64,000 bases of DNA, taken from positions 1 to 64,000 of the forward strand of contig DATFYM010000140.1 of assembly GCA_035315065.1 (NCBI GenBank), read 5' to 3'. This DNA comes from DATFYM01 sp035315065. Lineage in GTDB: Bacteria > Acidobacteriota > Terriglobia > UBA7540. Made by a program: the position numbers and the translations under genes. Each line of letters starts with the position of its first letter. Within the stretch, counting starts at the first letter, position 1. Below, one piece after another: positions 39,092 to 49,500 of this stretch. The notes beneath the pieces were generated by a model. It was not told the DNA's origin. It did not search any database and worked only from the letters and a program-made list of their open reading frames with translations.

Positions 39092-42000
39092 TCAGAACTC
39101 GAGTCGAACTGACAACTGGATCTGCCGCGGCGTCCCGGTCCCGATGGGAGTTGTGTTGACCGGTTGGGTGATGAGGCCAAACTCTCCGGGCCCCGCAGAA
39201 ATATCCGAGAGTGGCGCTCCATACTGCGCCCGATTGAAAATGTTGAACGCTTCAGCCCGGAATTGGAGCTGATAGCGTTCCTTGAAGGCAATTCGTTTGC
39301 TCGCGCCCAGGTCCGCTTGCCACAGACCCGGGCCCCGGACCCCATTTCGTGGCGCATTGCCGAACGTGCCTGCGGCAGGCGCCGCAAAGGCCGCCAAGTT
39401 GATCCACTGCGAGGGCGTAGCACCGCCAAGGGGAGTTAGAGAAACTCCGGGAACGATGTTAGGGCGCTGGTTATTCGTGTTGCCATCGGGCACCGCGGCG
39501 GCCGACCGATCGACCGTGACGTTGACGGGAAAACCCGTATGTGCGCCCACGATCGAGGTCAATTCCCACGAGCCGAAAACACGCCGCAAGAATCCCGACT
39601 GATTCAGGAATGCTTTGCCGGCCCCGAAGGGAAGCTCATAGACGGCATTGGCATTCACCGCATGCCGGACGTCCCAGATGCCGCTAGCGCGGTCGCATGC
39701 CCGGCAGGCCACGATTTCCGGAGCGAGCGAATCGCCGTCGCCGCTGCCCATGGAGCCGTCGTCAATCTCGTGCGACCACGTGTAATTCATCGAGAACAGC
39801 AAACCTCTCCGGAAAGCCCGCTGCAAACTCAGGCCCAGGCCTTCGTAGGTGCTGTTGGTGTCGTTGCCGCGCCAGGCGATTTGCCCGAATTGAGGATTGA
39901 TGTCAGGTTCGCCCGTCGCCGGGTTGATGACATTCACGTAGGAGAGGCTCAGCAAGTGGGTGCCTCGGCTGCCGACATAAGAGGCCGTGGCCACCACGGC
40001 GTCGGGAAGCGTCTGCTGGACTGAAAGTCCCCACTGGGTCGCATACATGTCCTTGCGACGTCGTTCCATCGCCTGCGGCGAAATGATGCCGTTGACCCCA
40101 GACAGGAAGGGATCAATGGGATAGGTAAGACCGGAGATGGTTTTGTGCGAAAGAGAGAAGCTCGCCACTTCATTGCCCTCGGGAACATTCTGGTCGTCCA
40201 ATTGGCCATCCTGATGGTAGGTACCGAAGCCCGTACGGATCACCGTCTTCCCGCCCAGCCACGCCGGGGCCCAAGCGAGCGCGATGCGGGGGTCAAGGTC
40301 GCGGTAGGTTGGATAGCCGAAACTGGCGCCCACCCCACAGTAGCCGCCCGTTCCGCACGTACTGAAGTCGAAGGGGTTGGGGCGGCCGTAGATTTCGTGA
40401 AAGATGTTGAAGAAACTGTAGCGCGCGCCCAGATTCAGCGTCAGGTTCGGTCTCCACTTGAATTCGTCCTGAAGGTAGCCGAAGTACGTGGTCTTGCGCA
40501 GCCCGTTGATGGGCTCTGCCTCGGTGTACTTGGCGGTATTCACCGCGTCCGCCTCGAAGTTCGACGCGGAAGAGAAGGAGACCGTGCCGCTGGGACCCCG
40601 GCCCTGGTTCATCTGAACCCGCCGAATCTCTACGCCGGCCTTGATCACGTTCCGTCCACTGGTCTTGGTGAGGTTATCGATGCCCGCAAAAGTGTTGCCG
40701 GATCCGATGCTGACGCGGTTATTGTTCAGCGTCGTGAATCCCGAAACTGAGAACGCGTAAAGCAACCCGGTATGGTTCACATCGGTGGTGTCGGCGGTGC
40801 TGCGGTTGAATCCGAATTTCGCTTCGTTCACCAAACTGGGCGAGAAAACGTGCAACAGTTCGATGGCCCCATTTACCGGCGAGGAATTCAAAACCTGCCG
40901 GTCTTCCAGATACTGTCCGGAGCTGGCTAAAGGCACGCTGCTCACCGCGCGATCGATATTCACGCGGACGAAACCGGTGGATTTATCCGAAAAACGGTGA
41001 TCGACGCGCACCATCCCGGAGTCCTCGTTTCCCAACTGCCGGCCGTCCCCGATGAATTCCGCCGCGTTCGGATTCCCCGCGACCGGTAACACCCCCACGG
41101 GGTAGGCGTTGACGATAGGAGCGAGCGCCGGAGAGTGGGCGATTACTTGCTGCCGAAAGGCGAGCGCTGGCACGAAGCCCACCAATGTCTGTCCCAGCGT
41201 TTGCCGGTAACCCTCATGGGAGGCAAAGAAAAAGGTTCTATCGCGGACAATCGGTCCTCCCAAACTGCCTCCGAATTGATTCAGGCGAAACGGTCGCTTG
41301 GTGGCGTCAATAAAGCTCCGAGCGTCGAAAATGTCGTTGCGAAGAAACTCGAAAGCACTGCCGTGAAACTGATTGCTCCCTGAAGCTGACACCACAGACA
41401 TCTGTCCTCCAGCAGTGGCCCCGGTCTCGGCGGTGGCCAGCATCGACACGACGCGAAATTCCTGGATGGTGTCCAACGGTATCGCCAAACGGACGTACGG
41501 CTGCTGGGCTTGATTGATGACATTCGTCGCGTCGACACCGTCGTAGGTAAAATTGTTGTCGTCACGCCCCCGTCCAGCGACACGAATGCTCCGCTGATTG
41601 CTGCTGCTGTTGTAATTCGTGTCCACCGCCAGTGGAGCAAGCGCGGTCAGAAATGACCAGTTGCGGCCGTTGAGCAATAGTTCGGCCACCTGCTTCCGCT
41701 CGACGGTGGTTCCCAGAGTGTTCGAGTTCTGGTCCAGTTGTTGGGTGGTCGAGGTGACCTCGATCCGCTCGGTGGTTCCGGAAATCTGAAGTACAGCGTT
41801 CAAGGTGATCGTATGTTCCACCGCCACCACCACGTTCTCAACGCTTGCCGTCTGGAAGCCCTTGAGGGCAAACGTCACGGTGTACGTCCCGACCGGCAGT
41901 GCTGGGATGTCGTACGTTCCGCTGCTGGAGGTAACGGCCTCCCGCTTCAAGCCGGTCCCATTTTGTGCGGCAGCTACGCTCGCGTCGGGCACTCCCAGCC

Positions 42001-42103
42001 CGGAAGAGTCCCTCACGGTTCCGGTCAGGGCGCCACGGTCAACTTGCCCGTAGAGGTTGGAGGTTAAAAGCAGAAAGCCACAAAGCCACATAAGCTTGCG
42101 CAT
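39092..42103 (-). CDS. TonB-dependent receptor, Oar-like, second copy type
   Basis: A 1003-residue outer-membrane receptor. The signal peptide (LMWLCGFLLLTSNLYG) is followed by a carboxypeptidase-regulatory domain (about 22-105: GALTGTVRDSSGLGVPDASV, GTYDIPALPVGTYTVTFALK). Then come a plug (about 110-255: LLLNGRNWSFLTALAP, YDGVDATNVI) and a beta-barrel ending LSVRLEF. It is shorter than the receptor at 32.2-36.0 kb and differs in sequence, so it is not a recent duplicate. The start at ATG 42103 has GGGGGAT nearby and gives a normal signal peptide; a 46-residue upstream extension does not look coding. It sits alone on the minus strand between the porin and the phosphoesterase block. Ligand unknown. 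Confidence 0.85.
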   Translation of the reverse strand: MRKLMWLCGFLLLTSNLYGQVDRGALTGTVRDSSGLGVPDASVAAAQNGTGLKREAVTSSSGTYDIPALPVGTYTVTFALKGFQTASVENVVVAVEHTITLNAVLQISGTTERIEVTSTTQQLDQNSNTLGTTVERKQVAELLLNGRNWSFLTALAPLAVDTNYNSSSNQRSIRVAGRGRDDNNFTYDGVDATNVINQAQQPYVRLAIPLDTIQEFRVVSMLATAETGATAGGQMSVVSASGSNQFHGSAFEFLRNDIFDARSFIDATKRPFRLNQFGGSLGGPIVRDRTFFFASHEGYRQTLGQTLVGFVPALAFRQQVIAHSPALAPIVNAYPVGVLPVAGNPNAAEFIGDGRQLGNEDSGMVRVDHRFSDKSTGFVRVNIDRAVSSVPLASSGQYLEDRQVLNSSPVNGAIELLHVFSPSLVNEAKFGFNRSTADTTDVNHTGLLYAFSVSGFTTLNNNRVSIGSGNTFAGIDNLTKTSGRNVIKAGVEIRRVQMNQGRGPSGTVSFSSASNFEADAVNTAKYTEAEPINGLRKTTYFGYLQDEFKWRPNLTLNLGARYSFFNIFHEIYGRPNPFDFSTCGTGGYCGVGASFGYPTYRDLDPRIALAWAPAWLGGKTVIRTGFGTYHQDGQLDDQNVPEGNEVASFSLSHKTISGLTYPIDPFLSGVNGIISPQAMERRRKDMYATQWGLSVQQTLPDAVVATASYVGSRGTHLLSLSYVNVINPATGEPDINPQFGQIAWRGNDTNSTYEGLGLSLQRAFRRGLLFSMNYTWSHEIDDGSMGSGDGDSLAPEIVACRACDRASGIWDVRHAVNANAVYELPFGAGKAFLNQSGFLRRVFGSWELTSIVGAHTGFPVNVTVDRSAAAVPDGNTNNQRPNIVPGVSLTPLGGATPSQWINLAAFAAPAAGTFGNAPRNGVRGPGLWQADLGASKRIAFKERYQLQFRAEAFNIFNRAQYGAPLSDISAGPGEFGLITQPVNTTPIGTGTPRQIQLSVRLEF

Positions 42104-42536
42104 CAGAGATCCCCCATTAGTTTCAGCGCGGCAGAAACGCGAAGTCAGCCGTCTTGAAGAATATGTTCTATCGCTACGGAACTTTGCAGCACAATAAGAA
42201 CGGCTACGGACGCTAAGTGTTGAGAGAGACGATCGAGTCACTTTGGACCTCCATCGCGGGGAAGGTTCGAGCGATTCGAACCAGTAAGTATGCTCAGCAA
42301 TTTATGACAATCGAATGTCATTATCATGAAATGGCGATGACAATCTTGACGGGCAGTCTTTCGGCGTCGCGGGGACCGGATCCTATCCGAACGTGACCCC
42401 GATGCGTGTCATGGAGATGAGCTAAAAGTCCCTTCGTCACCGAGGTTTGCCACCGCACTGCCTCCAAGGCTGCTGAGCTGAAATGTCGCTTCTCGGGCAA
42501 CAGTCATGTAGACAAGCTTCTGTCCGGTCAAAGAAA
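42104..42536. other. Intergenic region with a small palindrome
   Basis: Upstream region of the receptor. TGACAATCGAATGTCA at 42305-42320 is a near-palindrome that could be a regulator site. No open frame looks coding. Confidence 0.4.
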
Positions 42537-42564
42537 GGGGGGCAGAGAACGGACTCCGTCCCCC
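42537..42564 (-). terminator. Intrinsic terminator of the first propeller-phosphoesterase
   Basis: On the minus strand GGGGGACGGAGTCC pairs with the following half and is followed by CCTTTCTTTG. Sibling hairpins with the same ACAGAG/ACTCCGTCCCC core lie at 46541-46570 and 50243-50275, each just after a minus-strand gene. Confidence 0.7.
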
Positions 42565-42580
42565 GTTCGCGGTCGTTTAT

Positions 42581-45500
42581 TTATTGCCCGCCGGTTCCGT
42601 CTGCCAAGTTCTGGCTTGGTCGAGCCGGCACTTGCTGAGAGTTCGTGCGGTAGCGTGCGAGAAGCTCCGCGCGATTAGCCCGAAGATCGAGTCCGCTCGG
42701 GGTTGCCGGGTACGGCTTCGATCCCATCAGGCCCTGCCACAGGATGCGATTGAACCGGGCTCCGTCGACATGGTCCTCCACGGTGAAGTCCATGCCCTTG
42801 GTTACAGCCGCCCAGTAAGCCGCGTCGTGGGTAGGATGAGGAATATTCTGCGCGTTGGCCGGGCACGACGATCGCGGTATTGGAAGCGTCGTGCTGCAAA
42901 GCAGAAGAGAAGGCGCAGCCGAATAGGTCCAAGTCGTTTGGTTCTCGTCAAAAGCATCCGCCATGGGAGTGGCCAAGGCATCGTTCAAGTTCGAGTACGG
43001 GATCCCCAGAATGTCCTCGATAGTGCGATACATGCTGAGAGTGTTATGGGAGGTAGAAACCACAACCCCCTGTTTGACGTAGGGACCCACGATGAACGCG
43101 ATACTGCGGTGGGCGTCCACATGGTCGCCGCCATCCTGAGCGTCGTCTTCGATCACAAAAATGAGCGTGTTGTTCTTGTACGCGCTGTTGGCGATCGTCT
43201 GCGCCACCAAGCCCACGGCATAGTCATTATCCGCCACATCCAGCTCCGGCGTGTTGATTCCAGAGATCGCGGTGGAGTAGCTGCCCGTATGATCGTGGGG
43301 TAGCCGCATCAGAGTCAAATTGGGCAGTCCGACGCCGCTTGCAATGTTCGCGTTGAAATCCCGGCGCCACTCCGTGAACCGATAGTAATCGGGAAGATTC
43401 ATGTCGAAACCGCGGAAGTAGATGTCAGTGTAAAGGGCCAGGGCCGCGTTTGTCGAGTACGCCACCTGACAAGGCGGAGGCGGCACGGCGCCGATTGCTA
43501 CATTTAAGGGGCAGGGGCCCGTCGTATAGGGATTGGGCAGCACCGGGATGATGTAGGTATTGTAAGGTGGCACGTTCGGCAAGACATACCGCGCCTCGTC
43601 GATAAACATACCGTAGTTGCGAACCGTCAAGCCGGCGCTCAACGCGCTGTTCCACAGGAAGCCCGCCCCTTGGGCGCCGTTAGCCGCATCGGGTGCGGCA
43701 ATGTTGGCAGTTCCGGCCATCACGTCGGGGTCTTGTGGAGTGACGGGATCCTCGACCAGTCGTGGGAGGTACGTGGGCACACCGTGTACGATGGTAGGTA
43801 GACTGACATTGATGTTGCGGTTGGTGCCTTCCGAATCATAGCCCAACCCACGTCCTGCATATTCCACCGGTGTCTGGCGTTCTACCACGTCGAGCGCGTG
43901 CGCCGCCGTGGACCAGGGCCAGCCATCCATGCTGACTTCACTGGTGTCGTAAAAACTGTCCAGGTCCACGAAGTTGCTCGCCAAGCTGTGGAAATTGGGA
44001 GTGGTCGCTTCGCCGAATTCCACTAAATTCGGATCGCCGTTGCCGACACCCAGATCACCAAGGACTTGATCATAGGTTCGGTTCTCCTTGATGATGTAGA
44101 TGACGTGTTGAATGTTCTGATGCAGAAAGGCCATCGTCGATGCGGCCGCGGCGCTCTCCGTAGATTCGAAATGGTTGTTGGTGGCAACCTGCTGGGTCAG
44201 CCCTGCCAGTTCGGCTGCGTTGACGGTGGGGAAAATCTGGAACCCCGCCTTGATGAGCTGCAGGTCATACTCATTGCTGCCAGCGCATTGCGCGGACGGC
44301 AGCGAAGGAACTATGCCGCCCTTGCAGTTGCCAGGGGGTGGGTCATAAACTGAGTTCGGCCCCGTCGGTGACTTCCCGTTCAAAACGTAGGTGAACTTTC
44401 CGTCCGCGCTGAAGCTGACGGAATTGGGATACCAGCCGGTGGGGATCAACCCGATTACCTGCTTGGAGCTAAGCTGGACCACGGCGACGTTGTTCATCCA
44501 GCCATTGGTGACGTACAACTCGGTTCCGTCCGGCGAGAGCGCGACGCTGTTGGTGTTGCTTCCCTTGAAGTTGGCTAGGGAGTTGGGAAGCAGCCCGGCC
44601 GGTGCGGTCACACTGATGTTTTCAAGCACGGTGTTGGAACCGGTATCAATCACGCCCACCGAGTCGGTGACGTCTTGGGCGACGTAAAGCACGGTCTGAC
44701 CTGCATTCAAGACCATTTTGTTCGGCTCACCAGGAACGCTGATGCGCGCCGTCACGGCCGGGGCGTTGGCGTTGGTAATGTCTACGACATCGATTTCCCG
44801 GTCGCGGATGCTGGAAACGTAGGCGGTGTTGCTGCCCTTGATGACCACCCAATACGGATATTCTCCCCCCGGGACGCCATGTTCCGGCGTTGGCTGTTTG
44901 CCAGGACGAAGATCCAGCTCGGAAGTTTTCGTCCAGGCACCGCTCGACTTGGTGAGGATGCTGATCGAGTCGTTATAGTAGTTGGCGACGACGAGCTTGG
45001 TGCCGTCCGCGGAGATCGCGACGCCGGCAGCCTCCGCATTTACCAAAAGTCCGATCCCAGACCCCTCGGTGGCCGGGTTCACAGCGTGGCCGAGATGGAT
45101 CGGACTCCCCGTCTCCTCGGCCCACACTCCTGCCTGTCCGCGGGCGTATGCGTGCACATCGTCATCGTCGCCGCCCCCCACGTAGAAGGCCGTGCCCGAC
45201 GGATCGAAGGCGATCCCATTGTAGGTGTTGGGAATCTGAATTACCTGTTTCTTGATTGGCGCAGCTTCCGCGATATCGAAATCCGAGATATCGTAAATGA
45301 ACACGAATTCGGTTGAGTCCGCCGTATTTTCGGCGCCTTCGTTTGCACCTGACGAATAGTTCACCAAGTTGTAACCGCTGGTGAGCACCAGCAGAGTCCT
45401 CCCGTCAGGACTCACGACGCTGGTCACAGCCTGTCCAGCTCTGTAATTGGGATTGTCGGCCAAGCCCGGGTTCAACGCTATGAACCGCGCCGCGCGGGGC

Positions 45501-45619
45501 GCAAGGGGCGTGATCGATTGGCCCGTGTTAGGAAGTTGCTGACCGCTCGCTGCCGGCGTTAGCACTGCCGCGATCGCAGTGGCAATCAAGACTTGTCTTA
45601 CGAATGTGATACGTTTCAC
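42581..45619 (-). CDS. YVTN beta-propeller fused to secreted phosphoesterase (paralog A)
   Basis: A 1012-residue exported protein. The signal peptide (QVLIATAIAAVLTPAASG) is followed by a YVTN/YncE-type beta-propeller (about 45-440), with blades such as VSPDGRTLLVLTSGYN, AISADGTKLVVANYYNDSIS and LSPDGTELYVTNGWMNNVAV. The C-terminal half (about 500-960) is a phosphoesterase of the PF04185-like alkaline phosphatase superfamily, with IYIIKENRTYDQVLGDLGVG near 506 and VIEDDAQDGGDHVDAHRS near 826 as metal-site motifs. It likely removes phosphate from a phosphoester or phospholipid outside the cytoplasm; the propeller could bind substrate or a partner. The start is GTG 45619, with AAAAAGGAGG six bases upstream; the paralog has ATG at the same spot. 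Neighbour of a PEP-CTERM gene; paralog at 46580-49633. Confidence 0.82.
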   Translation of the reverse strand: MKRITFVRQVLIATAIAAVLTPAASGQQLPNTGQSITPLAPRAARFIALNPGLADNPNYRAGQAVTSVVSPDGRTLLVLTSGYNLVNYSSGANEGAENTADSTEFVFIYDISDFDIAEAAPIKKQVIQIPNTYNGIAFDPSGTAFYVGGGDDDDVHAYARGQAGVWAEETGSPIHLGHAVNPATEGSGIGLLVNAEAAGVAISADGTKLVVANYYNDSISILTKSSGAWTKTSELDLRPGKQPTPEHGVPGGEYPYWVVIKGSNTAYVSSIRDREIDVVDITNANAPAVTARISVPGEPNKMVLNAGQTVLYVAQDVTDSVGVIDTGSNTVLENISVTAPAGLLPNSLANFKGSNTNSVALSPDGTELYVTNGWMNNVAVVQLSSKQVIGLIPTGWYPNSVSFSADGKFTYVLNGKSPTGPNSVYDPPPGNCKGGIVPSLPSAQCAGSNEYDLQLIKAGFQIFPTVNAAELAGLTQQVATNNHFESTESAAAASTMAFLHQNIQHVIYIIKENRTYDQVLGDLGVGNGDPNLVEFGEATTPNFHSLASNFVDLDSFYDTSEVSMDGWPWSTAAHALDVVERQTPVEYAGRGLGYDSEGTNRNINVSLPTIVHGVPTYLPRLVEDPVTPQDPDVMAGTANIAAPDAANGAQGAGFLWNSALSAGLTVRNYGMFIDEARYVLPNVPPYNTYIIPVLPNPYTTGPCPLNVAIGAVPPPPCQVAYSTNAALALYTDIYFRGFDMNLPDYYRFTEWRRDFNANIASGVGLPNLTLMRLPHDHTGSYSTAISGINTPELDVADNDYAVGLVAQTIANSAYKNNTLIFVIEDDAQDGGDHVDAHRSIAFIVGPYVKQGVVVSTSHNTLSMYRTIEDILGIPYSNLNDALATPMADAFDENQTTWTYSAAPSLLLCSTTLPIPRSSCPANAQNIPHPTHDAAYWAAVTKGMDFTVEDHVDGARFNRILWQGLMGSKPYPATPSGLDLRANRAELLARYRTNSQQVPARPSQNLADGTGGQ

Positions 45620-45785
45620 GCGAAGCCTCCTTTTTGATCTTGGTGAGAGTCCGTTTTTCATCGATGAAGGGAACATCTGGCCGGCAAATCGGATGGCGCT
45701 CCAAGGGCCTTCGACACCCAGAATGGAAAAGGTGATGCGCGGCCAAATACACTCAGGAGTTAGACCATAACGCATCCATCGACCT

Positions 45786-45816
45786 GAAGACCGGAGACGT
45801 GCCGTCCCCGGTCTTC
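45786..45816 (-). terminator. Hairpin downstream of the PEP-CTERM gene
   Basis: GAAGACCGGAGAC pairs with GTCCCCGGTCTTC around GTGCC, 38 bases past the PEP-CTERM stop. A hairpin of similar design (GAAGGCCGGAG / CTCCGGCCTTC) follows the homologous gene at 55932-56594. Confidence 0.6.
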
Positions 45817-45853
45817 CTGGTCGGGGTAGAAACTGCTCTTCTACTCAGCTTAT

Positions 45854-46462
45854 TCAGCTCGTGAGTTTGCGCATGAAACCGGCAAAGATCAACATGCCGG
45901 AGCCTAACAGAACCATGCTGGCGGGTTCTGGAGTGTAGAGCTGGAACGATTCGGAACCAATTTGACCCACACCAACAGCGTTTGTGTAAGCCGACGAGGG
46001 GCCGTCGTTCTCATCCCAGTACCCTGGATCGCCAAAGGATACCACCAGGTTCCCGAGTGTTAGATAGTACGGGGTGCCGGCAGCCAGCGACCCGCCCAGC
46101 GAAAAGGTCGACTCATAGATATCGAAACCCAAAGCGTTGTTGTATTGGAAGGTGCCCGCCAGGGCGGCCGTTCCGGAGCTGATGTCGGAGCCGAACGGCG
46201 TGGTTCCGATCGACCAGTCCACAGCGGTGGCACTGTCCCCGGGCAGCAGCCAGAGGCCGATCTGCGCCCCCGACAGGGTGGCGGCAGAGCCGAGTGTGAA
46301 CGAATCTGAGACCTGTGAGCCAGTGCTGATGGTCCAAGCATTGATGGTGCCGTTGATCGGACCATTGTCATAGACGACCGTACCTGCCGAGGCTGGAGTC
46401 GCCATGAGCAGGCACAGGATAGCAGCAAGCGACAACCAAATAAGTCTTGTTTTCAGTTTCAA
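45854..46462 (-). CDS. PEP-CTERM exported protein, paralog of the one at 55.9 kb
   Basis: A 202-residue exported protein with a signal peptide (LIWLSLAAILCLLMATPASA) and a C-terminal PEP-CTERM signal (PEPASMVLLGSGMLIFAGF, then MRK). The mature part is a beta-type domain with YDNGPINGTINAWTI and GAQIGLWLLPGD; I know no function for it. A close paralog is encoded at 55932-56594. The start is TTG 46462, eight bases after GGGAGG; the paralog also starts with TTG behind AAGGAGG. The leader before it contains CCTCC and GGAGG blocks that could pair, conserved in the paralog. It sits between two paralogous propeller-phosphoesterase genes. Sorting by an exosortase encoded elsewhere is expected. Confidence 0.82.
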   Translation of the reverse strand: MKLKTRLIWLSLAAILCLLMATPASAGTVVYDNGPINGTINAWTISTGSQVSDSFTLGSAATLSGAQIGLWLLPGDSATAVDWSIGTTPFGSDISSGTAALAGTFQYNNALGFDIYESTFSLGGSLAAGTPYYLTLGNLVVSFGDPGYWDENDGPSSAYTNAVGVGQIGSESFQLYTPEPASMVLLGSGMLIFAGFMRKLTS

Positions 46463-46474
46463 GTGTAACCTCCC

Positions 46475-46520
46475 TGTTAGTGTCCCCCCTCCTGAAAATC
46501 TTTTCGGATGGGAGGATCGT
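46475..46520 (-). promoter_or_regulatory. Conserved leader hairpin before the PEP-CTERM gene
   Basis: On the minus strand GATCCTCCCATCC is followed by TTTTCAGGAGGGG, so CCTCC can pair with GGAGG. A second GGGAGG serves as the ribosome site. The same order is present at 55878-55926 before the paralog, with conserved spacing. Confidence 0.4.
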
Positions 46521-46540
46521 TAATGAAGCCGACAGAAAAA

Positions 46541-46570
46541 GGAGGGACAGAGTTTCGAACTCCATCCCCC
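46541..46570 (-). terminator. Terminator of the second propeller-phosphoesterase
   Basis: GGAGGGACAGAGTTTCGAAC and TCCATCCCCC pair imperfectly. The minus strand then reads CCTTTTTCTG, a usable T-run. It lies 10 bases past the stop at 46580. Confidence 0.65.
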
Positions 46571-46579
46571 TATGGTTAT

Positions 46580-49500
46580 TTATTGTGCGCCGCCGGTTCC
46601 GTCTGCCAACTTCTGGCTTGGTTGAGCCGGTGCTTGCTGTGAGTTCGCGCGGTAGCGTGCGAGTAGCTCTGCGCGGTTGGCCCGAAGATCGAGTCCGCTC
46701 GGGGTTGCCGGATACGGCTTCGATCCCATCAGACCCTGCCACAGGATGCGATTGAACTGGGCTGGGTCGACATGGTCCTCGACGGAGAAGTCCATGCCCT
46801 TGGTCGCCGCCGCCCAATAAGCCGCGTCGTGGTTCGGACGCGGAAAACTCTGGACATTGCCCAAGGACTGGCACGCCGGCCCTATTGGAAGCGGATTGGT
46901 GGGAGGGGGATTGGTATTCAAGGTGCCGCAAAGCAATGGAGAAGGCGTAGCCGAATAGGTCCAGGTCACCTGGTTCTCATCAAACACATCCGCCATAGGA
47001 GTGGCCAAGGCATCGTTCAAGTTCGAGTACGGGACTCCCAGAATTTCCTCGATGGTGCGATACATGCTGAGAGTGTTATAGGAGGTAGAAACCACAGCCC
47101 CCTGTTTGACGTATGGACCAACGACGAACGCGATACTGCGGTGGGCGTCCACGTGGTCGCCGCCATCCTGAGCGTCGTCTTGGATCACAAAGACGAGCGT
47201 GTTGTTCTTGTAGATGCTGTTGGCGATGGTCTGCGCCACCAAGCCCACGGCATAGTCATTATCCGCCACATCCAGGTCGGGCGTGTTGACTCCGAAGGGG
47301 GCCGACTGGGCGTAGTTGCCGGTGTGATCGTGGTGTAGCCGGATCAGGTTCAAATTAGGCAGTCCGCCGCTGGCATAGTTGGCGTTGAAATCCCGCTGCC
47401 ACTCCGTGACCCGAAAGGTGTCGGGGAAAGTATTGTCGTAGCCACGGTAGTAAACATCGGTGTAGGGACGCAGGTCCACGCTTGCCACCGACGACACCTG
47501 ACACGGCGGAAGCGACACCACACCTCCCCACGCTGGGCAAGGGCCCGTCGTATAGGGACTGGTCAGTGTTTCCGAAATGCCCTTTGCACCCGCCACGTTA
47601 TACCGCTGCAAATCGATAAACATACCGTAGTTGCGAACCGTCAAGCCGGCTCTCAAGGCGCTGCTCCACAGGAAGCCCTGCCCTTGGGTGCCATCCGCCG
47701 CATCGGGCGCGACAATGTTGATGGTTCCGGGCAGGAGGTCGGCATCGTAGGTGGGGAGCGGGTCGGCAGCTTGTCGTTGGGCAACCGTCGGATAGCTGAC
47801 ATTGATGTTGCGGGTGTCGCCTTCCGAATCATTCGTCAAGCCGCGTCCCGTTGCATATTCCACCGGTGTCTGCCGTTCCACAACGTCGAGCGAGTGCGCC
47901 GAGGTGGACCAAGGCCAGCCGTCCATACTGACTTCGCTGGTGTCGTAAAAACTGTCGAGATCCACGAAGTTCGTCGCCAAATTGTGGAGATTGGGAGTAA
48001 CCACTTCGGGGAATTCCGTCAAGTTCGGATCACCGTTGCCAACGCTCAGATCACCGAGGACCTGATCATAGGTTCGGTTCTCCTTGATGATGTAGATGAC
48101 GTGCTGAATGTGCTGCTTCAGAAACGCCATCGTCGAGGCAGCGGCGGGGCTCTCCGTAGACTCGAAATGGTTGTTGGTGGCAACCTGCTGGGTCAGTCCT
48201 GCCAGTTCGGCGGCGCTGGGGGTGGGGAAAATCTGGAACCCCGCCTTAATGAGCTGCAGGTCGTAATCGTTGCTGGCAGCGCATTGCGTGGCGGGCAGCG
48301 GGTTGGCGAGAGGGTAAGGATCGGGCGCCGCCGCCGTAAAGCCGTGGCAGTAGCCAGGGGTTTGGGCTGAAGGAGCATACGGTGAGTTCGGCCCCGTCGG
48401 TGACTTCCCGTTCAAAACGTAGGTGAACTTCCCGTCCGCGCTGAAGCTGACGGAATTGGGATACCAGCCGGTGGGAATCAATCCGATCACCTTGCCCGAG
48501 CTAAGCTGGACAACGGCGACGTCGTTCATCCAGCCATTGGTTACGTACAACTCAGTTCCGTCTGGCGAGAGCGTAACGCTGTTGGTGTCGCTTCCCTTGA
48601 AAGACCCGCCCTTAGGGTCGACGAGGGAGGGGGGAAGCAGGCCGGCAGGTGCGGTCACACTGATGTTTTCAGTCAGGGTGTTGGAACTGGTGTCAATCAC
48701 GCCCACCGAGTCAGCGACGTCTTGTGCGACGTAAAGTGCTGACTGACTTGCACTCAAGACCATTTTGTTCGGCTCACCAGGAACGCTGATCCGCGTCATT
48801 ACGGCCGGCGCGCCTGGGTTGGTAATGTCGACGACATCGATTTCCCGTTCGCGGATGCTGGAAACGTAGGCGGTGTTGTTGCCCTTGATGACCACCCAAA
48901 ACGGATACTCTCCACCCGGGACGCCGGCATTTGCAGGATTCTCCTTGCCAGGACGAAGGTCCAGCTCGGCACTTACCGCCCAACTCCCCCCCGCCCCCGA
49001 CTTGGTAAGGATGCTGATCGAGTCGTTGTAGTAGTTGGTGACGACGAGCTTGGTGCCGTCCGCAGTGATCGCGACGCCGGCAGCCTGCGGCGAGACAGTG
49101 TAGCCATTCCCGACGCCACGGTGGCCGAGCGGGATCGCTGCCTGCTGCGCCCACACTCCGCCGGCGAGAGCGTACACGTATAGCTGGTCTTGAACTCCGC
49201 CCGGCACGTAGAAGGCTTTGCCTGACGGATCGAAGACGATCCCATTGTAGGTGTTGAGAATCGGAATCACCTGTTTCAGGGCTGGCCGGGCTTCCGCGAT
49301 ATCGAAATCCGAGATATCGTAGACGAACACGAATTGGGTTGAGTCCGCCGGAATTAGCGCCCCGGACGAATTCTTCAAATCGTTATAACCACTCGTGAGC
49401 ACCAGCAGAGTCCTCCCGTCAGGGCTCACGACGCTGGTGACGGCTTGTCCAGCCGTGTAATTGGGAAAGTCGGCCAAGCCGGGGCTCAATGTTACGAAGC

